From assembly GCA_002753515.1 (NCBI GenBank), contig PEAK01000002.1, forward strand, positions 1-64,000: a stretch of 64,000 bases of DNA, written 5' to 3'. This DNA is from Magnetococcales bacterium. GTDB taxonomy: Bacteria; Pseudomonadota; Magnetococcia; Magnetococcales; UBA8363. The position numbers were made by a program, and so were the translations under genes. The notes beneath the pieces are model-generated. The model saw only the letters and a program-made list of their open reading frames with translations, was not told the DNA's origin and ran no database searches. Positions 20,362 to 30,317 of the stretch are shown here, piece by piece (the stretch's first letter is position 1; each line of letters opens with the position of its first letter).

Positions 20362-21108
20362 TTACACGGTGTTTTCATGGTCGGGATGTGTCGGTTGCAT
20401 GGCGCTGTCGTCTTCCCAGAGAGATTTTTGTACGGTCACGGGTTGCATGCAAGACGCGGAATCATGGGCAGGGGAGTTGACCCGATCCGAGACGGGATGG
20501 GATTGCATTCGCTGCGCGGGAAAGGGGGCCAGAATAGCTGCCATGGAACAGACCGGAATCGTAGTGTCCAAGTTTAGCCAGGTGGCATAATGTTCCCTTG
20601 CCACAATGACCGGCATGCGGTTATGGATGGGCGCGACCAGGGCATTGGCCTGTGTGGTCAAAAGGGTGAATGTTTCGATACAGGTTTCCTCCGGGGCATG
20701 CCATGCTTCCCATAATCCGCCCATGGCAAAGGATTGGCCATCGGCCATACCAATAAAAAAGGGCTGTTTATCCCGGCCTTTTCCCCGCCACTCGTAAAAG
20801 CCGTTCGTGGGCACCAAACATCGTCTATGGATGAACGCGTCACGAAAAGAAGGTTTTTCCGTCACGGTTTCACTGCGGGCGTTGATGAGAGGCGCGCCGA
20901 AGGAGGGATTCGGGGTCCAATGGGGCACGAAACCCCAGCGTAGCAGGGAAGCGATGGGTGTAGTTTGCTGCGAAAGACGGCGAATCACCACGGCTTGTTG
21001 GGAAGGGGCGATATTATAACGGGCAGGTGTAGCGCTGGCTGTGACGACAATGCCGAGTTGTTCCATCAATCCCTTACCACCATCGGCCTGGGCGAACCGA
21101 CCGCACAT
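20362..21108 (-). CDS. SRAP-domain abasic-site processing protein (YedK/HMCES family)
   Basis: The product is 248 residues starting MCGRF, so Cys2 becomes the N-terminal catalytic residue after Met removal. This residue forms the thiazolidine DNA-protein crosslink with abasic sites in single-stranded DNA. Other family residues are visible: Asn76 and Arg78 in LINARSE, Glu106 in GFYEW and His162 in PIHNRMPVI. The ribosome site AGAGGAG lies 6 bases before the ATG. The C-terminal ~40 residues are a poorly conserved tail. It is 23 bp downstream of the transglutaminase gene and 15 bp upstream of the fliG-like gene. A role in shielding abasic sites during replication follows from the family. Confidence 0.93.
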   Translation of the reverse strand: MCGRFAQADGGKGLMEQLGIVVTASATPARYNIAPSQQAVVIRRLSQQTTPIASLLRWGFVPHWTPNPSFGAPLINARSETVTEKPSFRDAFIHRRCLVPTNGFYEWRGKGRDKQPFFIGMADGQSFAMGGLWEAWHAPEETCIETFTLLTTQANALVAPIHNRMPVIVAREHYATWLNLDTTIPVCSMAAILAPFPAQRMQSHPVSDRVNSPAHDSASCMQPVTVQKSLWEDDSAMQPTHPDHENTV

Positions 21109-21131
21109 GGCGTTCTCCTCTGCGTAACTGT

Positions 21132-23147
21132 TTAGTCACTGCGATGCAGGTTTTTTTCTTGCTGCAACCATGCCGCCACCTCCTGTTTGAAACGGTGGGC
21201 CTTGTGTTCACTCATACCCATGGGATCGAAACGCCACTGGTAATGGTGACGGAGGAGATCCAGGAGTTCCGGTCGTTGTCGTTCCAGTATCCATGCGGAC
21301 AGTGGTTCGGCAGGATGTCTGGCGGTACCGGTTCGCTCCAGATGCGTTATGATGGCACCAAAGGGTGATCGTGTTCCCGCCGTTCCCGGTGAGGTTGTGT
21401 TTTCCGTATTTTCACGAAAACGGGGATTGCCCTTGCGGAGTCCTTTTTGATTGGACTTTCGGTAAAAATAAAACACCCCGAGTCCCAGCAAACCGATTCC
21501 CGGTATCGCCAGTCGCATTTCTTGTGTCCAACTTTGGATCCATTGCGAAACAGTATAACGCGCCGCGTCGAACAAATCCAACATGGATTGCCAGGCGGTT
21601 AAATCGTTGTTGACCTTTTGAAGCCAATCGGGAGGGGTGAAATCCTCATTCCGCCATTTTCCGTTGATGAACACCGAAGTCCATGCATGGGCATTTCTTT
21701 GGCGTGCCAGGTACCATCCTTTTTGGGAATCCGGTTCAGAAACGGCATATCCGAACACATAACGCGCAGGAATGCCGGCCCGGCGCAGCAACAAAGTCGA
21801 TGCAGTGGCAAAATATTCACAATGCCCCCGTTTCGACCCCAGTAGAAAAGCGGTCAACGGTGTGGAAAACCGGGAATGATCGGCCAAGTTCAGGGAATAT
21901 TGAAAATGTTCTAGAAAATATCTGTGCAAACCTTCGATGACCTGCTCTTTGGACAGGCCATCCCATTGCGCTTCCTTGAAAACCTGATCGATCCCATTTT
22001 TTTCTGCCCGGGGGATTAACAGATCGGTTTCTGTAAACTCATGATTCTGTACACTTGCGTTGCCATGGGGCGCGTAAATGATGCTCCAGGGTTGCCCCGG
22101 GGCACCGTGTCGATAACGCACGCTGCCAAATCTGTTTTTTTCCAGGAGGGTTACGTCCAGATTTTCAATGCGCAAGGCATGGGCGGGGAGGAGCAACAAA
22201 CCCTGTTCGCTGGCCATGGTGAGATGCATGATGACACGTTGGGTTTGTTCGCCAATGGGGTTTTGTTCATCCAGCACCCAGGCGTGGGCAGGGCTTGCAG
22301 GTGGTATCGAGAAGAACGTACTCCTGGTTTGATTCCAACCGCCATCCTGGTAAAAATCGTAAGAGCTTTCACTCAGCAACAACGGCCGTGAGAGTGGGTT
22401 TTCATGGAAGATGCGAAACAGGATACGACCCGACAAGGACAATGGACCGACTCTGCCAATGTCCGTTTGCATGCGATTCGTGTCTTCCTTGCTTTTGAAG
22501 AACCATTGATCAAGGTATTGCGGCAGATGATACATGAGGGAGCGTTGCAAGCTGAACAGACCGTTTTGCAACTGGTATCCCATGGCGACGGCAAGTGCCA
22601 GCAGCAAAAACCAACGCAATCGCCCCACCTGTCGCACCCGCCAGGGTTCAATGACCAGGGCTGTGAGCAGGGCGGCACCGGGAAAAAACCAGGCATGGGG
22701 ATTTTGTGCCGCCCCCGCCGCCAGGATGGCGGCGAAGAAAAACCAATAAAACCAATTCTCCTTAGGCAAACCGTGAGATTTTGTCTTTTTGACAGGAGTC
22801 TTGTTTTTTGAAAAAAAGATGTCGGGAGCCAACCGTGTTGCGCTGTCGAGGGCTATTATCAGGACCAGGGGCATCCAAATCAGGGGGGAGAGTCGCAAGA
22901 GTGCCATGACATAAATTTCATCTTTTTGCAGGAACAGGCTCCAAACGATCACTGCAATGCTGATCACAATGCTGATGTGGGCTATCTTTTGGTAGGTTTC
23001 CGGGGAGATGGTTGTTTTTCGCCTGTTCATGCTGAGAACGATCAACGATCCACCGGGAAGGGCGGCCAGGTACAGCCAACCCGTTTGCCACCCCCAAAAG
23101 ATTACGGCGGTTCCCAAGAGCAGGGTGGCATGGTTGCGGGGGGTCAT
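21132..23147 (-). CDS. TgpA-type transglutaminase-like membrane protein
   Basis: About 671 residues from the ATG at 23147, whose ATGA overlaps the stop of the DUF58 gene; an ATG 6 bp upstream is also possible. The N-terminal ~210 residues hold several membrane segments (DUF3488/TgpA N-region). A periplasmic transglutaminase-like core follows, with Cys443 in RGHCEYFATASTLLLRRAGIPARYV, a His in RNAHAWTSVF and an Asp in EDFTPP forming the expected triad. One more membrane helix lies near residue 545, followed by a ~100-residue cytoplasmic tail (DUF4129-like). It is the third gene of the classic MoxR-DUF58-TgpA cassette. The substrate is unknown; TgpA is essential in Pseudomonas aeruginosa. Confidence 0.9.
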   Translation of the reverse strand: MTPRNHATLLLGTAVIFWGWQTGWLYLAALPGGSLIVLSMNRRKTTISPETYQKIAHISIVISIAVIVWSLFLQKDEIYVMALLRLSPLIWMPLVLIIALDSATRLAPDIFFSKNKTPVKKTKSHGLPKENWFYWFFFAAILAAGAAQNPHAWFFPGAALLTALVIEPWRVRQVGRLRWFLLLALAVAMGYQLQNGLFSLQRSLMYHLPQYLDQWFFKSKEDTNRMQTDIGRVGPLSLSGRILFRIFHENPLSRPLLLSESSYDFYQDGGWNQTRSTFFSIPPASPAHAWVLDEQNPIGEQTQRVIMHLTMASEQGLLLLPAHALRIENLDVTLLEKNRFGSVRYRHGAPGQPWSIIYAPHGNASVQNHEFTETDLLIPRAEKNGIDQVFKEAQWDGLSKEQVIEGLHRYFLEHFQYSLNLADHSRFSTPLTAFLLGSKRGHCEYFATASTLLLRRAGIPARYVFGYAVSEPDSQKGWYLARQRNAHAWTSVFINGKWRNEDFTPPDWLQKVNNDLTAWQSMLDLFDAARYTVSQWIQSWTQEMRLAIPGIGLLGLGVFYFYRKSNQKGLRKGNPRFRENTENTTSPGTAGTRSPFGAIITHLERTGTARHPAEPLSAWILERQRPELLDLLRHHYQWRFDPMGMSEHKAHRFKQEVAAWLQQEKNLHRSD

Positions 23148-24505
23148 GACCATTGCAAACCGTGTCCCATGGTTCCCGAACGCAGCACATGGAAACCTGG
23201 CCATGTTTTGTGGGGTGGGGCGACTGCGGTTGGTGATGCCTGGTCATCTTGAATCAAGAAAACCCGCATGGGCAACCCCATGGCCCGCAGGGAATGGATC
23301 AAGGATTCCCGATCCCGATCCCAGTGAATCAGGACAAGGATAATGCTGCTGAAGCGTTTGGTCTGGGACAGGACCAGATTGGCCAATCGGGAAAACGGTT
23401 GGTCGCCATGGGGTTGGGTATGGGCCAGGATTTCCAGGATGCGTTGGCTTCCCCCAAAGCCGCGACCGGTGGTGAATTGCCATGATTTCAGGCCCACGAA
23501 CATGAAATCGAGCAATGTGTCGAGAGGCTCATGCCCCACTGCCAGAGAAGCGGCCAAGGATACCGCATCTTCAAAGACTGCTTCAGGGACATGGTTCAGG
23601 GTATCCAACACCAGGGCATGCCGGGTAAAAAATTCTTCCTGGCGTTCCACGACAACGGGTTTTCCGGTTTTGGCCAACCCGGGCCAGTACATGGTACGGG
23701 GGCTGTCTCCCGTGCGATAATCCCGCAACGCGAAAAATTCGTCCTGTTCCCCCACATGGACCGCCATGGTAATACCTCCGGGCAAGTGTTTGCGGCCCCC
23801 CGGGATGCGAAACGTTTGTGGCAAGGGATGAGCTTCTGGTACTGCCAGCACCATGCCGGGGAGATGACAGCGTGTGAAACGGCGGAACAACCCCAATGGA
23901 TCGGCACGACCGACCAACAATCCGCTGAAATGGATGCCCCCCCTTCGGGTGGCCGTGGCGCACAGGCGCAAGCGCATCTCGCCATGGGGATCCAGGGGCC
24001 CCAGAGAGATCATTGCTACCCGAATGCCCCGATTTTTTTCGGTCAGTCGAACAAATCGATAATAACCAACCCACCGGTCATAAGCGTTTCTCCGCCGCTC
24101 TTCCGGCTCCTGGCGCGCTTGCACGAATTGTTCAAGAGAAGGGCGTGGGTCGGGAAAGGTTTCAAAAATGACCACGTCTTGTTGCAGAACACCGGATGGA
24201 TTGCGCAGGTGCAGTTCGTATTCAAATGGTTTATTCACCATGACTTGGGCGGGAAGGGTGCGGTACCCTTCGAGGGTGACGCGGGTGAAGAAGGCGGCGA
24301 TCACCGAAAGAAAGAACAGGGAGAGCAAGAGGGAAAAAACTTGGTAGACCATGGAAAGTTCGGTGTTGATACCAAAGATGGCGGCCAAAAACGCCCCTGC
24401 CGCCACCCGTTTCCCCATGGGGGTCAACGATTGTGAAAACCAGTGACTCCAGGCGGTGATGCGCCAGGCACCACGCCATAAAAGACGGCTGATCAGGTGT
24501 TTCAT
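23144..24505 (-). CDS. DUF58 domain protein
   Basis: The product is 453 residues. Two hydrophobic segments lie at ~residues 28-75 (a membrane anchor). A beta-rich region with HLRNPSGVLQQDVVIFETFPDP follows, then the DUF58 domain at ~residues 240-330 with FALRDYRTGDSPRTMYWPGLAKTG and LVLDTL (a vWA-like fold). It overlaps the MoxR gene before it (ATGA at 24502-24505) and the transglutaminase gene after it, so translation is probably coupled. In known MoxR systems the AAA+ ATPase acts on vWA/DUF58 partners at the membrane; the cellular target here is not visible. Confidence 0.9.
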   Translation of the reverse strand: MKHLISRLLWRGAWRITAWSHWFSQSLTPMGKRVAAGAFLAAIFGINTELSMVYQVFSLLLSLFFLSVIAAFFTRVTLEGYRTLPAQVMVNKPFEYELHLRNPSGVLQQDVVIFETFPDPRPSLEQFVQARQEPEERRRNAYDRWVGYYRFVRLTEKNRGIRVAMISLGPLDPHGEMRLRLCATATRRGGIHFSGLLVGRADPLGLFRRFTRCHLPGMVLAVPEAHPLPQTFRIPGGRKHLPGGITMAVHVGEQDEFFALRDYRTGDSPRTMYWPGLAKTGKPVVVERQEEFFTRHALVLDTLNHVPEAVFEDAVSLAASLAVGHEPLDTLLDFMFVGLKSWQFTTGRGFGGSQRILEILAHTQPHGDQPFSRLANLVLSQTKRFSSIILVLIHWDRDRESLIHSLRAMGLPMRVFLIQDDQASPTAVAPPHKTWPGFHVLRSGTMGHGLQWS

Positions 24506-25455
24506 GAGGGGACCGGGGTATCCGCCAGGATATCGGCAATTATTTTTTCCCCCGTGATGCCCGAAAAACGTGCATCATCATCCAGCAACAGTCGATGGCC
24601 CAATACGTTGATGGCTATTTCACGTACCGATTCCGGGGGGACGAATGGCAGGTTGTCCAATAAGGCCAGGGCCTGGGACATTTTCATCAAGGTGATCGCC
24701 CCACGGGTACTGACTCCAAGGCGGACACCGGGCCACGTTCTGGTTTTGGCGGTTACGCTGACAATGTAGCGTTTGATGGCATCGCTGACCCGGATCAGGC
24801 GCACCGTTTCTTGAATGAACAGGGCATCCTGGCGTTGGATGCGGGTTTGAATCCGTTCCAGGGGATGGCTTGCGATTTGATCGGAAAGAATGGCCATTTC
24901 CATCTCTGCGGAGCTGTATCCCAGGGAACAACACAGGGCGAATCGATCCAATTGGGCTTCCGGGAGGGGATAGACGCCATGGAACAAAACCGGATTTTGG
25001 GTTGCGATGACGAGGAAGGGTGTGGGCAGGGGGCGAACCTGCCCTTCAACACTGACTTGTTGTTCCGCCATGGCCTCCAGCAAGGCCGACTGGGTGCGGG
25101 GAGAGGCGCGGTTGATTTCATCGGCCAGGACCAGGTTGGTGAAGACCGGCCCGGGGCGGAAATCAAACCGTTTGGCCCCCTGATCAAAGATGGAGACGCC
25201 AAGGATATCGGAAGGCAGCAAGTCGGGGGTGAACTGGATGCGTTTGAAATCGATGCCGATGGATTGGGCAAAAGCCTTGGCCAGGGTGGTTTTCCCCGTA
25301 CCGGGGACGTCTTCCAACAAAACATGCCCGCCACTGGCAAAGGCGGCCAACAGCCAACGAATGGCTGCGGATTGGGTTCGGATCACCTGCGATAATTGCT
25401 GTCCAACCGATTGCAAATCGGTTCGGGACTTGAACACGGCTTCTTCCATGGTCAT
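24502..25455 (-). CDS. MoxR-family AAA+ ATPase
   Basis: The product is 317 residues from the ATG at 25455, the start that puts the AAA+ domain at the usual distance; upstream in-frame sequence overlaps the kinase gene and is not conserved-looking. Walker A is at residues 51-56 (PGTGKT), Walker B is LADEINRASPRTQSALLEAM, and ATQNPV with GVYPLPEAQLDRF forms the sensor region. The C-terminal lid ends near GHRLLLDDDARFSG. It starts 13 bp after the stop of the sensor kinase and overlaps the DUF58 gene by 4 bp. The likely role is as the ATP-driven chaperone of the DUF58/transglutaminase partners. Confidence 0.93.
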   Translation of the reverse strand: MTMEEAVFKSRTDLQSVGQQLSQVIRTQSAAIRWLLAAFASGGHVLLEDVPGTGKTTLAKAFAQSIGIDFKRIQFTPDLLPSDILGVSIFDQGAKRFDFRPGPVFTNLVLADEINRASPRTQSALLEAMAEQQVSVEGQVRPLPTPFLVIATQNPVLFHGVYPLPEAQLDRFALCCSLGYSSAEMEMAILSDQIASHPLERIQTRIQRQDALFIQETVRLIRVSDAIKRYIVSVTAKTRTWPGVRLGVSTRGAITLMKMSQALALLDNLPFVPPESVREIAINVLGHRLLLDDDARFSGITGEKIIADILADTPVPS

Positions 25456-25468
25456 GGGTAACACGGAG

Positions 25469-28081
25469 TCATCTCCCGGGCGTCTCGGATTCTTCTGTTC
25501 CCTTGATCCCAGTTGGCAATTCAACGGTAGCCACGGTTCCACCACCCGGTTCCGAGGCGAAGGAGAGGCACCCTTTGTGGTTTTTGACGATTGTTTCGCT
25601 GATGGACAATCCCAAACCCATGCCCCCTGTTTTCCCCTTGGTGGTGAAGAAGGGTGTGGTGATCCGCTCCAAAATGGGTTTGGCGATACCATGACCCTGG
25701 TCAGCAACGGAAACGAGGACCCGATTTCGTCCCGGATCGTGTCGCACATCAACGGTCACCTGACACTCGCGATTGGGCAGGGCTTGCAAGGCATTTTGGA
25801 TCAGGTTGATGAACACCTGTTCCAGTTGCAAGGCATTGCCGGGCACCGTGACCGATTCCTGACCGCAGTTCAGGGAGAAGTGTTCGGTATGTTTGACGAT
25901 CTGCACATGCAAAATGGCGACGGCGGATCGGACGATTTCCAAAATATCCAAATCTTCCTCAATTTTGCCTTCGTCTTCCCGGCCCATGTGTTTGAGGACA
26001 TCCACCGTTTTTTTAATGCGTTCCACATTGCGGCCGATGCCGTCTATCAAGCGGGGCATGGTAGTCATCATTTCCGGCAATGACATTCCCGCCATTTCCC
26101 AATCACCGCGTTGTTCTTTGAGATCATTGAGAATGGGTACCATTTCCCGCCAAAAGTGACCCAACGAGGATGCGGAAAAACCGATGGCATTGTTGGGATT
26201 GTTGATTTCGTGCGCCACGCTGGCGGCGAGGATACCCAAAGAGGCCAAACGGGCATTGCGAATCGCCTGGACCTGGAGGGTGCGTTTTTCGGTGATGTCG
26301 GTCAAGACCATCATGACCGAATGGGGTTGGTTTTCCCGGATGATGGGTGCCAGGCGCATTTCCCACCAGGAATCGTTTTCGCTCACCACTTGTAACGATT
26401 GGGCGGAATGTTTCTCAATGACCCGTTTCAGGGCACGTTGACACCGATGGTACATTTCGGCGGGCAGTGCATCTGCCAATGATCGTCCCAGAATCATATG
26501 CGGAAAGGTGTCCGTTTGCAGCCGATTGAGGAATTGCACCTTTTCCTGGCGGTCCACCGTCAAGATCAGATCGGGTGAATGATCGAACAAGGCCCGCAAG
26601 GTTTCCTCGACTTTTTTGCGTTCGCCGATTTCATCCAGTAAGGCGATATTGGCTTGTTCCAAAGCCTGTGTTCGATCCGCCACGCGCCGTTCCAACTCGA
26701 CATTCAAATCGCGCAGTCGCGATTCAATACGTTTGTAGTCGGTGATATCCTGAATGAACCCTTCCATTCTCAGGGGATCACCCTGGGCATTGCGAATGAT
26801 TTCCCCCAACAGATGGACATAGCGTACCACGCCGTCGGGGCGCACCACCCGATAGTGCATTTCATAATTGGCTCGGGGATCGTCCAGTGCCCGACTCATG
26901 GCATTACGTTCCTCAAGTCGATCCTCGGGGTGGACGGCTTGCAGGAAGGCTTCGTAGGTGGCACGAAATTCCTGCGGTTTCAGGCTGAATATGCGATACG
27001 TTTCATCGGACCAGGTGATGGTATTGGCCGGGATATCCCAGTCCCAACTCCCCAGATGGGCCAACTCCTGCGCCCGCGCCAAACCACGCTGACTTTTCTG
27101 CAAGGCTGTTTCCGCTTTTTTGCGGTCGGTAATGTCATACAGGAAGGTGATGAAATAATCGACCTTGCCGTCGTCGCCCCAGACACACCGCAATGAGGTT
27201 ATGGCGTCAAAGCTTTTGCCATCCTTGCGGATAAATCGTTTTTCCCGGGTATAGCCGGCGATTTCGCCATGCAAGGCGCGGCGGAATTCATGGAGTTCTT
27301 CATTCAGATCATCGGGATGGGTCAATTCGACCCAGTTGGTTCGTTTCAATTCATCCGGGCTGTAACCCAGGATTTCGCACAACCGATCGTTAAAGCGTAA
27401 CCATCCGGTTTCCAGGGACGTGTCGGCAATCCCTACCAGGCCGACGTCATAATATTTTTGAAAACGTTTTTGGATGGCATTGACTTCCCGAATCAGACTG
27501 ATGCGTTCGCTCCAGAAAAGGATGACGAGAAATCCGGAAGAAAAGACTATGACCAGAACAATGGCATAGGCGGATGGGTACAAGGTGGCACGCAATGCCG
27601 TCAAATCGCGGTGTACGAGCAGGATCAAACCTTGTTCCGGTATTTCGTGGATTGCGATGATGGAGACGACACCCCGGGGGTCTGTCCCGACCCACTGATG
27701 ATCCACACCGCGTTCCTTCATGCGATTCAAGGTTTGCGTGAAGGGTGCGCGGGGATCAAGAATGGTGTGGGATGGTTCCAACCACAGACCATCGGGGTAG
27801 TTGAAGATCAGTTCTACAAACAGATCATCTCCCTGTATCATGGGGAGCAAGCGGGTGAGGGGTATTTCCCCTTGCAGGTTCAGAAGATGCCCGGCGTGGG
27901 AGCGCGCCAAAAGCTCCAGGCGATTCTTTTCATTGGTTTCATGAACCTGAAACAGGATGGCGATGGCGGAGGTGCTGATCAACATCAGGACGACCACGGT
28001 CATGGCCAACAATACCGGGATACGTTCGTCGGTATGTTTGCGAATGCCTACCGGGGTTGATGCCACCGTGTTTTCAGTCAT
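25469..28081 (-). CDS. Membrane PAS histidine kinase
   Basis: About 870 residues from the ATG at 28081, chosen because GGAGG lies 10 bases upstream; a GTG two codons earlier is less well spaced. Two membrane helices (~residues 22-45 and ~168-190) flank a periplasmic sensor region. At least three PAS domains follow (~205-320, ~330-450, ~495-600), one with HLGSWDWDIPANTITWSDE. The dimerisation/phosphoacceptor site is His624 in VAHEINNPNNAI. The ATPase domain has NLIQNAL, VADQGHGI and GGMGLGLSI. No receiver is encoded beside it. The MoxR cassette starts 13 bp downstream, so the kinase may be expressed with that envelope system. Confidence 0.9.
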   Translation of the reverse strand: MTENTVASTPVGIRKHTDERIPVLLAMTVVVLMLISTSAIAILFQVHETNEKNRLELLARSHAGHLLNLQGEIPLTRLLPMIQGDDLFVELIFNYPDGLWLEPSHTILDPRAPFTQTLNRMKERGVDHQWVGTDPRGVVSIIAIHEIPEQGLILLVHRDLTALRATLYPSAYAIVLVIVFSSGFLVILFWSERISLIREVNAIQKRFQKYYDVGLVGIADTSLETGWLRFNDRLCEILGYSPDELKRTNWVELTHPDDLNEELHEFRRALHGEIAGYTREKRFIRKDGKSFDAITSLRCVWGDDGKVDYFITFLYDITDRKKAETALQKSQRGLARAQELAHLGSWDWDIPANTITWSDETYRIFSLKPQEFRATYEAFLQAVHPEDRLEERNAMSRALDDPRANYEMHYRVVRPDGVVRYVHLLGEIIRNAQGDPLRMEGFIQDITDYKRIESRLRDLNVELERRVADRTQALEQANIALLDEIGERKKVEETLRALFDHSPDLILTVDRQEKVQFLNRLQTDTFPHMILGRSLADALPAEMYHRCQRALKRVIEKHSAQSLQVVSENDSWWEMRLAPIIRENQPHSVMMVLTDITEKRTLQVQAIRNARLASLGILAASVAHEINNPNNAIGFSASSLGHFWREMVPILNDLKEQRGDWEMAGMSLPEMMTTMPRLIDGIGRNVERIKKTVDVLKHMGREDEGKIEEDLDILEIVRSAVAILHVQIVKHTEHFSLNCGQESVTVPGNALQLEQVFINLIQNALQALPNRECQVTVDVRHDPGRNRVLVSVADQGHGIAKPILERITTPFFTTKGKTGGMGLGLSISETIVKNHKGCLSFASEPGGGTVATVELPTGIKGTEESETPGR

Positions 28082-28187
28082 CGCCACCCATCCTCCAGGC
28101 CCTGGACAAGGGATTGGGAGTGCGATGTGATTGGATCAGGTCGCCTCCTTGTATCCAGGGGTTCGGAGGTGGATCATACGACTGAAA

Positions 28188-29891
28188 TCAAAATGATTCA
28201 AAGTCGTCATCGCCGTGTTTCGTCCCAAGTTTCAGATCAACGCCGTTGCCTTTGTGTGCAACGACGCCACCCGACTTGTGTTCCCCATGGGACAATGCCT
28301 TGCCCCCCTTTTTTGGAGTGTGGGTGATTGGCCGTCCGGGGTGAGCCTTTGGCCTGGGTGCCGCAGCCCTGTGGACACCCTTGTTCGTCTGACCCAAGTC
28401 AAAAAAGGCAATGGCCTGGCTTAACATGCCAGCTTGGGCGCTCAATTCTTCCGCCGTTGCGGCCATCTCTTCAGACGCGCCGGCATTTTGTTGGATCACC
28501 TGGTCAAGTTGTTGAATGGCCTGATTGATTTGGGATGCCCCCTGGTTTTGTTCCTGGCTGGAGGCGGCAATTTCCTGAATGAGTTCCGCTGTTTTCTTGA
28601 TATCTGGAACCAGTTGGTTAATGATTCCCCCGGCTCTTTCCGCGACACTGACGCTGGATGAGGAAAGATGGCCTATCTCTCCGGCGGCCGTTTGGCTGCG
28701 TTCCGCAAGTTTTCTGACTTCTGCGGCAACGACCGCAAAGCCTTTACCATGTTCACCCGCTCGTGCCGCTTCAATAGCCGCATTCAGCGCCAACAGATTG
28801 GTTTGTCTGGCAATTTCCTCAATGATTCCAATCTTGGAAGCAATTTCTTTCATGGCTTTCACGGCTTCACCAACAGCCACCCCCCCTTTTTCCGCATCGG
28901 TAGCCGCTTTTTGCGCAATGGTTTGGGTTGTATCCGCGTTGTCCGTATTTTGCGCAATGTTTGATGTCATTTGCTCCATGGCGGAGGAGGTCTCCTCGAT
29001 GGAGGCGGCTTGTTCCGTGGTTCCTTGGGAGAGTCGTTGTGCCGAATTCGATATTTCGTCGCTTCCCAAAGATACTTGCGAGGCCGCAGTCGAGACGTTA
29101 CCCATGACTTCCCGTAATTTCATGGCCATGGTTGATATTGCGGCGGCCAACTGACCCAATTCGTCTTTGCGCAGCAAGGTACAACCGATGGTCAGATCAC
29201 CACCGGAGAGACGCGCCAACATACCGGAACAAGTGGTCATGGGTATGGTGATGCTGCGTGTCACCAGCAAGGCGATGAGCATACCCAACAAGACAGCGGC
29301 AATACTGCTGGTGATAATCACGACGATGGCTTGGGAGACCTTTCCTTTGGCCTCTTTTTCCGCAGATTCGGTCAGTCGGGTGGTGTAAGTCGCAACCTCG
29401 TGGATCGCCTTCCGGTGCGCGTCAAAAAGTACCTGCATCTCTTCCACAAGCGGTCGATTCTAGGCAACATCACCAGCTTGCACGGTCTTTATAAATTTTT
29501 CATGAACGATGGCGAAGAGAGCCACCGCTGGTTTGTGGGCCTTTTCGATAAGAGCGACCAATTCAGGTTCCAGCCGCTCCTTGTGCCAATACTCTTGTCG
29601 ATCATTATAATTCTTGATCAGTTTGAGCAAACCTTTCGAGTCATTTTCAATCTCTGTTTTGTCCGTTGTGCCACTCAATTCCAGGATGGATAACCAGGGT
29701 TCAATGATGAACAGGGGGGGCGGCAGCACATCCGCCAATAAATCTTTGTCTTGCACAATATTCTGATAAATCGGGCCATTGATCTTATAGGTCTCGATGG
29801 CATTCCAGGAAACGAACGAAACAAGTGCCAGAAGTCCCAGTACAATTCCGAAGCCAAGACCAAGTTTGGCACCGAGTTTCAGATCTTTCAT
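28188..29891 (-). pseudogene. Methyl-accepting chemotaxis protein interrupted by an in-frame TAG
   Basis: A complete chemoreceptor architecture reads in one frame from the ATG at 29891, with GGAGGG 6 bases upstream, except for a TAG at 29460-29462 (codon 144). Upstream are a membrane helix (~residues 9-31) and most of an all-helical periplasmic domain. Downstream in the same frame are the rest of that domain, a second helix ([20 protein letters not shown]), a HAMP-like segment and the signalling domain. The hairpin tip is [22 protein letters not shown]. The C-terminal tail is Lys/His-rich and ends DDDFESF, like a receptor-tether motif for methylation enzymes. With only one point change and no frame loss, this could be a recent nonsense mutation, a sequencing error or a suppressed codon. 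Confidence 0.88.
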
Positions 29892-29985
29892 GGTAACCCT
29901 CCAATAAAACAAAATACGCCCACTGGACCGGCACTGGGAAAACAACACAATGTACGATATGGAAAAAACATAAATAAATACATAC

Positions 29986-30008
29986 GTTAGATTAAATCAT
30001 TATCTAAC
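29986..30008. promoter_or_regulatory. Perfect 7-bp inverted repeat upstream of the chemoreceptor
   Basis: GTTAGAT and ATCTAAC are separated by 9 bp (dyad at ~29997), about 95 bp before the chemoreceptor ATG in an AT-rich stretch. The layout fits a dimeric regulator operator, but no binding protein can be named. The rest of the ~425-bp gap (29892-30317) holds a palindromic repeat element and no convincing gene. Confidence 0.35.
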
Positions 30009-30147
30009 AGGGAAATGATGTACATTTGTGATTTGATATGGTAATGGATTGTGTCGGATACATCAATGAAAAAAAACTATTCCATTCTTGATTCTTATCG
30101 TGAGTGTGATACAGATGGTGTGATCAAACCGGGTGCTGCCGATGAAC

Positions 30148-30294
30148 CAAACCGCAGCTATTTTGGGATGCGTAGTTTTTGTCATCCCCGCGAAAGCGGG
30201 GATCCAGAGATCTTCCTATCTCCCATGACTTTCTGGATTCCCGCTTTCGCGGGAATGACGCTGGAAAATTACGTATCCCGAGTTGGTTTCGGTA
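30148..30294. repeat. Dispersed palindromic element, copy 1
   Basis: A ~147-bp copy of the window-wide element. It has two internal hairpins built on CCCCGCGAAAGCGGGG and CCCGCTTTCGCGGG, flanked by GTCAT/ATGAC and ATCCAG/CTGGAT. The ends AAACCGCAGCTATTTTGGGATG and CGTATCCCGAGTTGGTTTCGG form an imperfect terminal inverted repeat. It is nearly identical, in the opposite orientation, to the partial copy at the window end (63918-64000). It lies between the stop of the HNIGN kinase and the chemoreceptor and could serve as a transcription terminator. The short frame that reads through it is not a gene. Confidence 0.9.
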
Positions 30295-30317
30295 CAGCAC
30301 AATTGTGAAAAAAAAAT

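Noticed and set aside
30051-30308. Short hypothetical proteins with CHPRESGDP/FAGMTLENYVSR text (also at 43890-44198 and elsewhere)
   Set aside because: These are translations of the palindromic repeat element.
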